This document shows, in pieces, positions 44,701-56,009 of a DNA stretch of 64,000 bases (its first letter is position 1; the number at the start of each line of letters is the position of its first letter). The stretch spans positions 1,612,001-1,676,000 of the forward strand of contig NC_135261.1 of NCBI RefSeq assembly GCF_964204865.1, given 5' to 3'. The notes under the pieces are model-generated. The model was given only the letters and a program-made list of their open reading frames with translations, made no database searches and was not told the origin of the DNA. The position numbers were made by a program, and so were the translations under genes. Source of the DNA: Styela clava (taxonomy: Eukaryota > Chordata > Ascidiacea > Stolidobranchia > Styelidae).

Positions 44701-45600
44701 TGAGAGAAGGAAAAGAAAATTAGTTACTTCCGAGAACAACTCGACTAGTATTGGTAACAAATATTGGTCAATAAAGCAGCCAAAGCACTCAGAAATGTGC
44801 GGCTGGAGTAAAAATATTTAGATACTTTCAAGGCCAACTCGGCTAGCAAAAATCGAACAATAAAGCAGCCAAAGCACTCATAAAATATGAGACGGAAGAA
44901 GAAAAAAAATTAGATACTTCCTAGGCCAACTCAGCTGGCAAAATCGATCAATGAAGCAGCCAAAGCACTCAAAAATGTGTTGCGGGAGAGGAAATAATTA
45001 GATACTTCCCAAGCCAACTCGGCTGGCAAAAATCGATCAATAAAGCAGCCAAAGCACTCAAAAATGTGTTGCGGGAGAGGAAATAATTAGATACTTCCCA
45101 GGCCAACTCGACTGGCAAAAATTGATCAATAAAACAGCCAAATCACTCAAAAATGTGTTGCGGGAGAAGAAAAAATTTAGATACTTCCGAGGCCAACTCG
45201 GCTTGCAAAATCGATCAACAAAGCAGTCAAAGCACTCAAAAAATATGCGACGGCAGAAAAAATAATTAGATACTTCCGAGGCCAACTCGACTGGCAAAAA
45301 TCGATCAATAAAGCACTCAAAAATGTGTTGCGGGAGAGGAAATATTTAGATACTTCCGAGGCCAACTCAGCTAGAAAAATCGACCAATATAGCAGCCCAA
45401 GCACTCAAAAATGTGCGACGGGAGAAGAAATAATTAGATACCTCCGAGGCCAACTCGGCTGGCAAAAATATGCAACAGGAGAAATTAGATACTTCCTAGC
45501 TAGGCCAACTCGGCTAGCAAAAATCGATCAACAAAGCACTCACACAATAATTTGCGACTGGAGAAGAAAGTAGGCTACTTTCGAAGCCAGCAAAATCTTC
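44700..45600. repeat. Tandem repeat, about 90-bp unit, about ten copies
   Basis: Each unit contains TTAGATACTTCC, GAGGCCAACTCGGCTGGC, AAAAATCGATCAATAAAGCA, GCCAAAGCACTCAAAAATGT and GCGACGGGAGAAG. Unit starts fall near 44721, 44817, 44909, 44998, 45087, 45177, 45267, 45346, 45435 and 45485. Single or partial diverged units recur at about 46250-46520, 47420-47520, 56090-56200, 56690-56800 and 57340-57620. No long reading frame is conserved across units. Confidence 0.9.
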
Positions 45601-45759
45601 AAAAAGGCTACTTGAGCATTCAAAATGTGGGATGGGAGGATTCGACGCTAACTCGACTGGCAGAAATCTATAAATAAAGCTGCCAAAGCATTTAAAAAAT
45701 TTGCGAAACTCCATTGCAAAGGGCAAAAAGAGAATTGTAATAGAATTACAAATAGTTGT

Positions 45760-46720
45760 ATCTTGAGAAACAGGCGGCTACAACAAGAAAGAGTTGCAGA
45801 ATGATAGGAAATAAACATCTTTCTCTAATGCAGTGAATTCGTAAATTCCGTTTTTCACTGTTTTTGCAAGGTTTCTAGTGGTTGTTAACAGTTTTTCACT
45901 GTTTTTGCAAAGGCGACTGCAACAAGGAGGAGCGGCAAAATGATAGGAAATAAACATCTTTCTTTAATGTAATGAATTCGTTAATTCCGAATCCATAAAA
46001 CCCCTTTTGAAGTCAACTATGTGTGAGCTATTTTTTCAGATACATAGGACAGCCGAGAACAGTATTGGTCGCCTGAGAAGCAGATAATGTATTCTGCTAC
46101 GACTTGACGTAAAAGTCTTAAGGCACACAAGGTTGTTGCTGCAAAACATTCACGCAACGGAACAATCACATGTGTCAAGAAAACGAAGCAACGAAACCAC
46201 CAACTACAGAGTATAGACATTCTAATTTCAACACCTGTGGAAATGAGAAAAGAAAGAAAAATCAGACTCTTTCGTCGTCAACTCGACTGGCAAAAGTCGG
46301 TAAATATAGCTGCTAAAGCACTCAAAACAGCGCGTTAGGTGAAAGTAGGAAGAATTAGGGATTTTTTCGACGTCAATCCTGACTGGCAGAAATCAATAAA
46401 TAAAACTACCAAAGCAATCAAAATGTGCGATGGGAGAGGTAAAAAACCAGATTCATTCGACCATGAATAAAACTACAAAAAATGTGCGTAACTTTATTGC
46501 AAAAGGCAAATAGAGGAACCCGAAACAAACTTTGATTGGAAACACGAATAGAACCAACGGTTGCTAGCGCAATTTTGAGATAACCGAACTCATTTGTAAA
46601 CAGTTGGTTTTCGAGAGAAACACACAGGCGGCTACAACAAGGAAGAGTCGTGGAATGATAAGAAATAAATATCCTTGTTTAATGCAGTGAATGGCCTAAG
46701 TTCATTCTGGTTTATAAATT
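45760..46720. repeat. Diverged internal repeats related to the 90-bp array
   Basis: GTTTTTCACTGTTTTTGCAA occurs twice (about 45849 and 45892), and GGCGGCTACAACAAG .. ATGATAGGAAATAAACATC recurs at about 45770, 45905 and 46627. ATGTGTCAAGAAAACGAAGC at about 46168 matches weaker copies near 41506 and 56020. No gene recognised. Confidence 0.6.
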
Positions 46721-46793
46721 TGTTGTTTTCTTTTTAGATTGTTTGTTTACTAAGCAAAACAGAAGGGAATCGTTATAATTTGCATTTCGACAG

Positions 46794-47003
46794 GAGCCCT
46801 AGCTACGGGGTCTGCTCTCAGACTTAATCAGGATGATGAATACCCCAGCGAAGTAATTAATTATCTCACACAGGTACTTTAAAATGTACAAACAGGCCTG
46901 TTGAACTTAACTACGTGTGAGCTATTTCTTCAGGTAAATGTGGCAGTTGGGAACAGTTTTGGTCACCTGAAAGCCGGGTGGTGTATTCTTATTCGGCTTG
47001 ACG
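46794..47003 (+). repeat. Paralogous exon-like module (pairs with 56462-56640)
   Basis: After a TTTCGACAG acceptor the frame reads ALATGSALRLNQDDEYPSEV, then INYLTQ, ending at a GTACTT donor. The copy at 56462 reads ALSAGSALSYGNEYPSKVIT after TTCCGACAG and ends at GTATGT. The protein is unknown to me. Confidence 0.55.
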
Positions 47004-47005
47004 TA

Positions 47006-47376
47006 CCGTGTTTCCCCGAAAATGAGTCTTATCTAAATTTTCTACCGGAAAATAACACTAGGGCTTATTTTCGGGGGAAGTCTTTCAATTTCATTTATCA
47101 AAAACAAAATTACAAAGTGAAGAATTACGAGATTTTCAAATATACAAAATATGAAAATCGATACCCATATACTTATAAGTAACACGTTTTTATTCAAAAT
47201 AACTGCAAAACATAGATTATCAATCATTTTAAACGTGTAGGAGAGATTGGTTGCTATCGACTAGGTCAAACTGAAAATTCGCATTATTGACTAGGTCCTA
47301 TTTTAATTAAGGGAAGGGCTCATATTAAAATCATTTTTCAAGATCCAGTCTACGTCTTATTTTCGGGGAAACACGG
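47006..47376. mobile_element. Tc1/mariner-type MITE, 371 bp, TA target site
   Basis: The ends are CCGTGTTTCCCCGAAAAT (left) and its inverted counterpart ending at 47376, extending about 25 bp with few mismatches. TA dinucleotides flank both sides (47004-47005, 47377-47378). No coding sequence. Confidence 0.88.
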
Positions 47377-47884
47377 TACCTCAACCCCTCAACTAAACAC
47401 TTGTGAAAATAGAAAAAGGAAGAAGAATTAAGACTCTTTCGACGCCAACACGGCTTAATAACGATAACAAAGAACTAAAAAAAATGTGCGAAACTTTGTT
47501 GCAGAAGACAAAAAGAGGAACTTGTAAAGAACTCTAAATGAGAACAGAGGGTGGCTAGAGAAGAGTTCCAGGAAACGAGAACAGAACTTTGGAAATGGTC
47601 GACGCTGCCCACAATATTTTACGTATTGATGAATCCTAAGAAAATTTCTGGAATATTGGCGACAGTGTATTCGATGTACCACAACGAGTGTGACGCCCAC
47701 GCGGTTAGAATTTGAAAATTTAGGCCGCAAACCAAAAGCTGCAGTGCAAAACAAGTAATGCACATCTTATAACGTTGATGTTAGTTCTGCTCAAATCGTT
47801 TTGTTACGTAACAATGCTAAGGAGTCGTCGATTTTCGGCGTCTTGTGGTTTGATCGCACCGGCAAAATTACGAAGGCTTTCAGA

Positions 47885-48138
47885 ATGATGTCGAAAGCGA
47901 AACCTCTCAGTGGCGCACAGAAACGCAGAACAGGAAGAAGGTACGAAAAAAATTAAAGTAACCAAGATAAACTGCAAATTTTAGGTTACCACTGCCTTTT
48001 TATAGCGACATGTTATGCTTTTTGACAAAATAAAAAAAGCGCTGTTTTAGCTTATGTCCGAGAGTTTTTAAGGTCATTTCCACGAAATATTTTTGCGGGG
48101 GGAGGGGGGGGGGACACGAGAGTCTTGCTACGCCACTG
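47885..48138 (+). mobile_element. TTF/ZMYM-type hAT remnant (N-terminus and right terminus only)
   Basis: The frame MMSKAKPLSGAQKRRTGRR at about 47885-47946 resembles the basic N-terminus of ZMYM-type hAT transposases. About 190 bp on, after a G-rich run, GCTACGCCACTG ends at 48138 in hAT terminus style. Everything between is deleted. Confidence 0.45.
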
Positions 48139-48199
48139 CATAGTGACTTTTTTAGAAGTGTGCATTGAACTGGTAGCCCTCAGCTTAATCCGTACCTAG

Positions 48200-48237
48200 A
48201 AAGTAGCACACGGCTTCGGAAAAGCTGGTGACCCCTG
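48200..48237. mobile_element. Solo hAT right terminus related to the micro-MITE at 58574
   Basis: GGCTTCGGAAAAGCTGGTGACCCCTG ends at 48237; the same terminal block, GGCTTCGAAAAGGTTGGTGACCCCTG, closes the 70-bp element at 58574-58643. No left end is adjacent. Confidence 0.55.
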
Positions 48238-49379
48238 ACATAGTGCAACAAGCATTAGCTAAAATTGATGGAATTGAACCATATGACATTGTGCTAATTT
48301 ATGTCATTATGGATGGTGGCAACATGTTAGAAGAAGACTAGCTGTTACCACCACCAAAATCGTTTACATTACGCAAAGCGCGCTTTTTATTGTAGGCTTC
48401 CCTGCGCGGCCGCAATAAAAAGCAGTCGGGATGGTAGTGGCAATGGCAGTATACTACTATATACCAGTGGTCCTCAAACGCCGGTCCGCGGGAACCTTGC
48501 TGCCGGTCCGCCAAATATATTCCAATATTAATATATTATAAGCAAATTGCAAAATACAGAGTATAGAATAGACGATATTTCCATTCATTTTGTCATTTTT
48601 TTCAACACTTATTGATTCGTAGTACCGGTATTCGTCTAACAACCAAACTCGGTGAGCGGTCTTCTACCCATTCTAGGCCCAGAACGGCTGGAGTTAAGTC
48701 TATGACCTCATAACGGTAGCTAAGGTACGGTACCTGATTGAGAACTTTGCAGTTTGCACGTTCCGTAGTTTGAAAGTAGTCCTATAAACTTTTGGATTGT
48801 TAATCCTCTTGCAAAGGATATTAATTAGTGCAATCTTAACATTGATGAGAAAGAATCGATGATTTAGCTTTCCTGCGATATCACGTTGATGTCCAAGCAT
48901 AAAGTGTTGCCATTATAACAGTTTCGGATATTTCTTGAAAACGAATATTCCGAGCTCAGTGACAAGGCCAATAAAAAACTGCTGTTTTTTGTACAACTCA
49001 TCTTTGTGAGAATAGATTTTCATCGTTATCTCTCATCAAGACCAAACAGAGAAATCGTGCGGAATGATGTGGGACTCTTGAAGTGCATAGAACCAAACAA
49101 CACAATGAAGCAACGTTAGCAGTTATAACATCCAACGAGAGTAATAATATTCAAAGATTTGGTGAGATTGCAGACTTTGGTGGAACGCAAAGACGATTCG
49201 CAGTGATGACAAAACTTGCTATGTGAATGGATGAAAAGATGGAACATTAAAGCAGCAAAAACATCATCAGCACAAAAAGACGAAGACTACAGGGAGATGA
49301 TAAAATAATACTAGGGAGAGAGACGATGAAGGAAAAACAGTAACGACATATGACTGTTAGAGAATATGGGAAATTCCAC

Positions 49380-50090
49380 CAAAAAACGTAAACGTTCTAT
49401 CAATCCATTATTTCTCGATAAGTACGGGATTGCTGAGGTTAGTGGTAAAGGAATATGTGTTGTGTTACTGTCATGTCAGAAGAGGCCCACAAGAGAGTTT
49501 TCCATTATTAGTTTAATCAAGCCGTAGGCAGTTTTATGCAGACTTCAATCACAAAAAGAAAAGATTGAAATAATTTTTTTTACAATACCGCTTTTCTTAT
49601 TGCTCAGCATAAGCGACCTTTCACTGAGGGTGGGACTATCATAAAGCCTGCTTTAAACAACTTTTGTGAAATATTTGAGGGTGAACTATTTGCTAGAAAA
49701 GTAACCTAGATTGAAATAAAGTGATTGAATGTGTATGGGGAATGGATGGGGCCCCATGAATGATGGGAAAGAATATTGGAGTTCTGGGAATTCTTTCAAG
49801 GGAGTATCATCACATTAAGATAAACTACTGTATGATCCATCGTCAGAATTTGGCCTCAAAAAACTTGTCTCCAAAATTCTCTGATGTGATGCAGATAGTC
49901 ATATCGACTGTCACTTACGTGAAAGCTAGAGAACTAAATTGTCGCTTGTTCAAACAATTGTGCATTACTGAAAATTTAAATCATCACACATTATTAATGC
50001 ACACTGCTGTCAGGGGGAAAAACTTTGGAAAGGGTTTTCCTTCTTCGTCGTAAACTTGCCATATTTTTGCAAGAGAATGCTCGTGTTGAA
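49380..50090 (+). pseudogene. ZBED5-like hAT transposase pseudogene, upstream part
   Basis: Recognisable pieces: KKRKRSINPLFLDKYGIAEV (BED-finger start, cysteines eroded), a segment equivalent to the GVCTDGAAAMxGK motif at about 49728-49770, and in frame 49760-50053 INYCMIHRQNLASKNLSPKF, then YVKARELNCRLFKQLCI and HHTLLMHTAVRG. The last parts align in order with the intact-looking copy at 59698-61068 (HCFIHRFALSAKILPPKL, VKASALNSRLFKLICED, LYHTEVRW). Stops and frameshifts are frequent. The frame resumes after the insertion as ENARVETQNIAASSKKIF (51643 on). Confidence 0.7.
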
Positions 50091-51634
50091 TAGGCTTGCA
50101 CGTAATTGACAAAAATCAATTCCGTAATTACGGCCAAATCGATTACGTAATGACCCCGTAATTGCGATATTTTTTTCACACATTTAAACCTATCATAACA
50201 ACCAATTTAATCCACTTCTATTCCGAATGGGACATCGGAGTTTGGTTTTCATATTACCGGCAGTACTACACGCCGGCTACAGATGTTAAAGACAAATATC
50301 AAGAAGTGAATTCAAAATAATTTTATTCTGATTTTTATCTTTCGTATTAGCTTTGATTTTTTTTATCCACTTTATCACCAAATTTTATGCGATCAATTTT
50401 ATCATTACCAACACTGGTAATATATTTAGGAAACGATAGTTCACTTTTTAAAAATCGTATTAACGTATTAATACGACTTTCGTATTAAATAAGAATTCCG
50501 GGTTGCTAATTTATTAATCAACTACAAGCGTATTCTCTCGTTTGATTATACTTTCGCTTGACTCGCGACGAAGACCTGTTATTTCACCGTTTTCTACAAT
50601 ATCCGACTTTACTACTTAGTTAGCATTTTATGATAATTATTGATGCCGACTTATTGACGATATTCCGAATTCCATGCTTCATTCTACATTAAATCATTTC
50701 GCGGCCTAAAAGTTATAACATTATTTGCGATAAATTTAGATCAAATATTAATTATTTGCGCATTATTTAAAATACCGTACTTATATGACATGCCTTCTCC
50801 GAAAATACAAAGTTATGTCGCAAAACAATGCATTTTGTGACATTTATTTTGCACTCATGAAAATATTAATTTATTTTTCTAACTCAAGTCGACAATCCTA
50901 TTTGCCAAGATTGACACAAGTTTGGTCGAGTGCCGGTGGTATTCGAGTCGACGATAAATCAAAATAAGTTGCCGCATTTGGTAAAGACAGGTAATCATAT
51001 TTGGCCGACATATTGCGAGGCATTGTGAAAAACATATTGAGAAATGCCAAGTCCGGACAGATATATAACGATAAAATCGGTAACAGAACATCAAGATTTT
51101 GTAATAGAAAATGGATCTCGCGCCGAAAAGACTAAGTTGCGTCGGTTCATTACGCAATTTCTCTTCCGTCTTTATATTGCTGTTTGATAAGCGCGACATT
51201 AATTATCACGGCATTTACAAAAAGACCATGTTTTATAAGTTGATCTCTTACATTCTTTAGTCATTTCACCCGAAGAAGTTGAAACCAGGTGTGTTGACGT
51301 CCATCGGTCTCAACACAATTCTATTCTTTATCTACGGTTAATATGTACATTGGCCATCCTAGATAAGTTGATAATAGGTTAGTAAATGACGCGTTATGCC
51401 TTCCCCATCTGCCTAACAAGAGAGAGAGAAACGGCTGCGAATACCGGAACTCTAACTTCTTTTGCTTAAACTTTAATTTTTTACAATCGACGGAATTGAC
51501 TGCTCTGAAGAGAGCTCGTTTCAATCGCGAAAGCGCTCGACCAATAATTACGACTTTACGTAATTCGTAACTTCCCTTCCGTAACTCGAAATAATTCCGT
51601 AATTCCGTAAATCCGTAAATTACGTGCAAGCCTA
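50091..51634. mobile_element. Non-autonomous 1.5-kb element with hAT-like 8-bp duplication and TAGGCTTGC termini
   Basis: Terminal inverted repeat TAGGCTTGCACGTAATT is perfect over 17 bp. Exact duplications GTGTTGAA flank it at 50083-50090 and 51635-51642. The subterminal zones are rich in CGTAATTxCG repeats (left GTAATTACGG, right CGTAATTCCGTAAATCCGTAA). No transposase frame was seen. The 8-bp duplication points to hAT, although the terminus is not the usual CAG form. Confidence 0.9.
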
Positions 51635-51734
51635 GTGTTGAAACGCAAAACATTGCTGCAAGCAGTAAGAAAATCTTCGCTAATGTTTTGGGTCTATTTA
51701 TAGACGGAAGCTGAATTCATGTGAGGCCACTGTA

Positions 51735-51950
51735 ATGGACGCAGAACGCATTTTTGTATTTCGTGTTTATTTCTATTTATTGCTTTTGAGAGAGTGAGAA
51801 TTAGTGAATATGTTTATTTTGCACGCTATTGGTCGCGGCATTCGACCGACGACGAGACTTGCTTATTGTTTGCTTCTTCTGTTGCTGTCGTTATGCGTGA
51901 GTGGGGCGAGCTATTATGGCGCAATTTGCTGTTAAATGCGTTCTACTACA
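51735..51950 (+). repeat. Dispersed repeat, copy 2 (pairs with 32845-33045)
   Basis: Same ordered blocks as at 32845-33045: CACTGTAATGGACGCAGAAC, GCATTTTTGTATTTC, GAGAGAGTGAGA, CCGACGACGAGAC, GTGAGTGGGGCGAGC and ATTATGGCGCAAT. Confidence 0.75.
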
Positions 51951-51959
51951 GTAACCATT

Positions 51960-53030
51960 TTTCATTGTCGAGGAAATAACAAAGTTATCTGCAATTGGAA
52001 TCGCTAAAATGTCCGTGTACTTTGCATGTTTTTAAAATATCTAACTTTTTCAGGTGAAGGAAAGAAAGAAGCGGAGGAGAAGGGAATTAGAATGAGGAAT
52101 TGATTACATAGATAGCTTACCTTGCCTGGGAACGATGAGACAAATGTTGTCAGATGGTATAAGGAGAGGGTATCAAGCCAAATCACTTTCCCAAACAGAA
52201 ACAGCAACCCATTTGATTCTGAAATATCGAGGAACAATCTTTGAATATACTTCCATTTTGAAATTCCATGAAAAATTTGTATTCTTTTTAGGAAAAAAAG
52301 AGAAGCATTGGATATAAAACCTTTAAAATCACCAGGTATGTTTTTACTATTTTCAAAAAAAACTTGACTTCAACCATTTTTTCAATATCATAGCAGTAGC
52401 TAGTGGAACTATTAAACACAATATTTCGAAATATTATATATTTCATTTACGTATGGCTGTATGGATTCAGTGTTGTGATAATTAGTGTTATCAATTAAAC
52501 TCATCATACATATTCATAAATGCTGATATTCGTCATTTTTTTAGTTAATCAAGATCAATTGCAGAAATCTGTGCTTGTAAAATTACAATATATTCAAATT
52601 TTTATGGTTTTTCAGTTGTACCTGAAAGGATCGAGAGTTAATTGACAAGTTTTTTTTATATCACTCGCATTCACCATGAATGTACAAGTAGACACTGATA
52701 TTTAACAATATGTAAGGCAGTGCTTCTTAAACTTATCAAGTCGTGTCATTTTTTAGAATTTGTGAGGTCTCGTGCCCCACCTCAAAATTAATCAGCTAAC
52801 TATAAGCTACAAATAACAGATAGTAAGGCGAAGTTTGTTCCAGAATCTGTGAACTAACAGCATGAATTTGAACTTGTAAACATGCTCCACGCTAAGGATA
52901 TTAGAGACAAGCACAACAGCTTTATGTAATCTCAAAAAAAAAGAAAGAAAAGTAAATATCCAATATAAGGCGGGCAATATCAAGTCCAACAAATATTTTC
53001 TATTTTAATTAGCGTCACATCCCCTAAAAC
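51960..53030. other. No gene recognised
   Basis: About 1 kb of AT-rich DNA. A short stretch at 52050-52240 following TTTTTCAG is open in places (GNDETNVVRWYKERVSSQ) but I recognise no family. Confidence 0.35.
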
Positions 53031-53038
53031 CGTTAGAG

Positions 53039-54470
53039 CATAGGTTCTCAAAGTGCTCCGTACGGAGCCCCAGGGCTCCGCGAGAGAAACCCAGGGGCTC
53101 CGCGAGCTATTCGATTACTTTTCAAAATAATGACTTGGCTAATTTCGTAACTGCTCAAAGAAGCAATAACAGCTTTGATAAAATTTGACAACAATATAGC
53201 CTCAAAAAATGGCAAAGATGCGGAATTAAAAAATGACATTATTTATAAGCTGGAGCGCAGCCAGGATTCTTAAGAGGTGGGGATTTGATTCGGAAATTTC
53301 CGCGCAACATTCTTTGCGATTATAAAAAAAACGGATAACCAGATTTCTGTTGCGTAAAATATTCAATGCATGGCCGTTAAAGTGTCTTGTCGTAATATTT
53401 CAATTGTACTCATAGTTACTCACGTTTCATTCGAGATTACTATCAGGATTACTGAAATGAAAGAATACTATTCTAAAATAACATAAAATACGTGATAAAC
53501 TGCCAACTATAAATAAATTGGAGTCGTATTTTTGCGATATTGGAATTTGTCAAACTTGATTTGTTCTTTTGCACTTGAGATTATAATTAAGCAAGATATC
53601 GCCGTTTAAAAACTCACAAGATCTGGGCAAAATACGAACGAATAAAATTTATTTTAACGCATGCGGCTCCGTCGGTAGAATAAAAAAAGATAAATCGCGC
53701 ACACAATTGACTGTGTTTCGATTTCGCAGTTACTATGCGATGAATAACCGAAGAAAACCTAACATAACACCAAATTTTGTGATTTACAATGCCTATAAAA
53801 GCGTTTTAATCTGACGTGAGTCTGCTAAAACCAAACATATAGTGTGATCTTTTATTTTGAGTTTTAATATTTTAGAATGCCGTTTTTCAATCAAAAAATT
53901 TGGGTTGCGGATTCACCTCTTTATTATTAATTATTATTTTTAGCACTTCGTCGCCGATGACTATATGGTAACATGTTTTTCACATAAAACTCATAATTCC
54001 CCACGAGAACAAAAAAGCAATTATCGTCGTCACTGTGGAACAATACATGTTATATGCCAAAGAAAATTTTTGATTTAGGGAGAATAAACACCGGCGTAAA
54101 GATGTTTAAAAACATGCCATGCTGACGAAAACTATCGGTGATTGTGACAAAATGCAATCGCGCACGTTATTAGCGGCCTTCCGAAAATATCAAAAGGGAA
54201 AAGATTCGACCCCTAGTTTAATATGTTTGTCAAGTGTCAAATTTACAGCTTTAGTAAGAGTATATAGAATTTATCTTTGAAATTGAGATTTATTTATGAC
54301 TTGCATTAACCCTATTAAAAAAGGTTCAGCATTTAAATTAAGTAAAGTACGTTTAACTTGCTCAGGAATATTAATCTGAAAGTAACAATTTTAACATTTA
54401 TTTCGGGGCTCCGTGAATAATAGTCAACCTTTTCAAGGGCTCCGCAACACCAAAAGTTTGAGAACCCCTG
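53039..54470. mobile_element. Non-autonomous hAT element, 1.4 kb, perfect 8-bp target duplication
   Basis: Termini CATAGGTTCTCAAAGTG (left) and CAGGGGTTCTCAAACTT (right, reverse complement). Exact duplications CGTTAGAG at 53031-53038 and 54471-54478. GGGGCTCCGCGAG-type motifs repeat inside the left end and GGGGCTCCGTGAA and GGGCTCCGC inside the right end. There is no transposase in the AT-rich interior. Confidence 0.93.
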
Positions 54471-54944
54471 CGTTAGAGTACCACTGATGTAAGGGGTGTA
54501 TATAGGACTTGAATCTGAGATGTTGCGATGCCAACACAGTTTAGCTTTAGCCCAATGGTTTTATAACAGTTGGACTACTGATAGGCTTTAATTTCAGTAA
54601 TCTTACATGATACAACTAATCGCTGGTGTAACCTCCATTCCACTTGACGGGACTTTCACAGTAGAAATTATAATAACGTATGGGTTGTGAAAAATATTCC
54701 ACTACCTATTAGAGAGAAGATGGATACCGTTGTGGCCATTTGATAGTTATGTTAGCTCTTTAGCCAGACATCTGTATCTACAATGGATCCTGACACGAAT
54801 AATGCAAGAAACACATATATAAGTATCAAATAAGGAATTCAACGACTTAGAGAAAATCACTCAGAATGAAACTAAATTATATCGCCAGAAGCTCTGAGTC
54901 TAGATCTAGAACAATTCTAGAAATACTTCTAATCGGTTCCATTA

Positions 54945-55079
54945 CATTTGAACCCATGACAATTGCACCTGTATGCTATTGCACCTATGAAATTTTCTTT
55001 GTTTCACGGATAGTTAAACCCATGGGTTTTAGCACCCGCATATAGATTGAACCCGTGGATATACGCATGGGTTCAAATG
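54945..55079. mobile_element. Tc1/mariner-type MITE, 135 bp, TA target site
   Basis: CATTTGAACCCATG at the left end is repeated in inverted orientation at the right end, with TA on both sides (54943-54944, 55080-55081). Extra copies of a GAACCCxTGG motif lie inside. Confidence 0.8.
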
Positions 55080-55439
55080 TACGGTCACCCTTCTAATCAC
55101 ATTAATTATCACATATTGCGCACCTCATGTTTGTTTGTTGTATTCTACACTTCTCTTCATTTCCTTGTACAGATATAGTAGAAACTGCAGGCAATGTTCA
55201 AATTCCAAATCCACACCCAAGTTTTTACGCCCGAATTTCCTTTGATGTTTTTTATTTTATTTACTTCAATGTGTTGTTTGCTGTGTGGGATAAGTGGGTA
55301 CATGACATGCATCAGCGAGTCCTAAATCTTTTTTCGATTTTGCCACTCGATTTCCCGTATATTTGTTTGTTTTGCCATGTATTGCTTCGTTATTTTGTTG
55401 TAGCGGAAAACCTAAATAAGCACTTGGCCTACTTCCTAA

Positions 55440-55560
55440 TTTTTTTTCAGAAGTGTGAAGTTGTGTCCACGGCAATGTCTCCAAATATAAGTAATCTTAA
55501 CCATTACAAACTTTAAGTGTTTGATTCTTACCAAATGTTATATTCTGATTCAGGGTTAAA
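55440..55560 (+). repeat. Paralogous module fragment (pairs with 44400-44490 and 56990-57090)
   Basis: GCAATGTCTCCAAATATAAG, CATTACAAACTTTAAGTGTT, TGATTCTTACCAAAT and TATTCTGATTCAG occur in the same order in the other two modules. Confidence 0.65.
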
Positions 55561-56009
55561 CAACCATCAATTTTTTAGGAAATATATCACATGCTTGACT
55601 TTGTAGCGCACAGTACGTTTACATATAAATAAATTTACCAAGTCCAAAATATTTTCTAATATGATCTGATCCTCTTTTGAAAAGATATGTCTGGTGGTGA
55701 TTTATGTTTTTTAAGTCGAACAAGAGCTTGTTGAAGAAGATAAGATCAATTTGATAAAAGAGGTGGAAGGTAAATAATTCAATCGGGGCTCAATCCATTA
55801 CCACGTTAATGTATTTTAGCTTTGTATGTATGTACTTTGAACCGCTTATCTCCAAACTTGCAGCAGACGATGTAAAAATGAGAAGGACGTTACAGCAGAA
55901 TCAAAATATAATGAATCAGAGTATGGAATTAAAATTCACTTATCAGCAGATACCGCAAATCCTAATACTCGTTTTTTCAGCGTCGCAGAAGAACTAAAAT
56001 GATACAAAT

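Larger units (their letters stand above)
48465..51720 (+). mobile_element. Decayed ZBED-type hAT, split by a 1.5-kb element
   Basis: The left terminus may be CAGTGGTCCTCAAACGCCGG at 48465. Decayed transposase segments lie at about 49380-50090 and resume at 51643. The 50091-51634 element is inserted between them. The right end was not identified. Confidence 0.5.

Noticed and set aside
44700-45600. Overlapping frames on both strands rich in GQLG/ELASE-like words
   Set aside because: They arise from the 90-bp tandem unit and are not conserved between units.
47042-47227. Minus-strand frame inside the TA-flanked MITE
   Set aside because: AT-rich interior of a non-coding MITE; no start context or homology.
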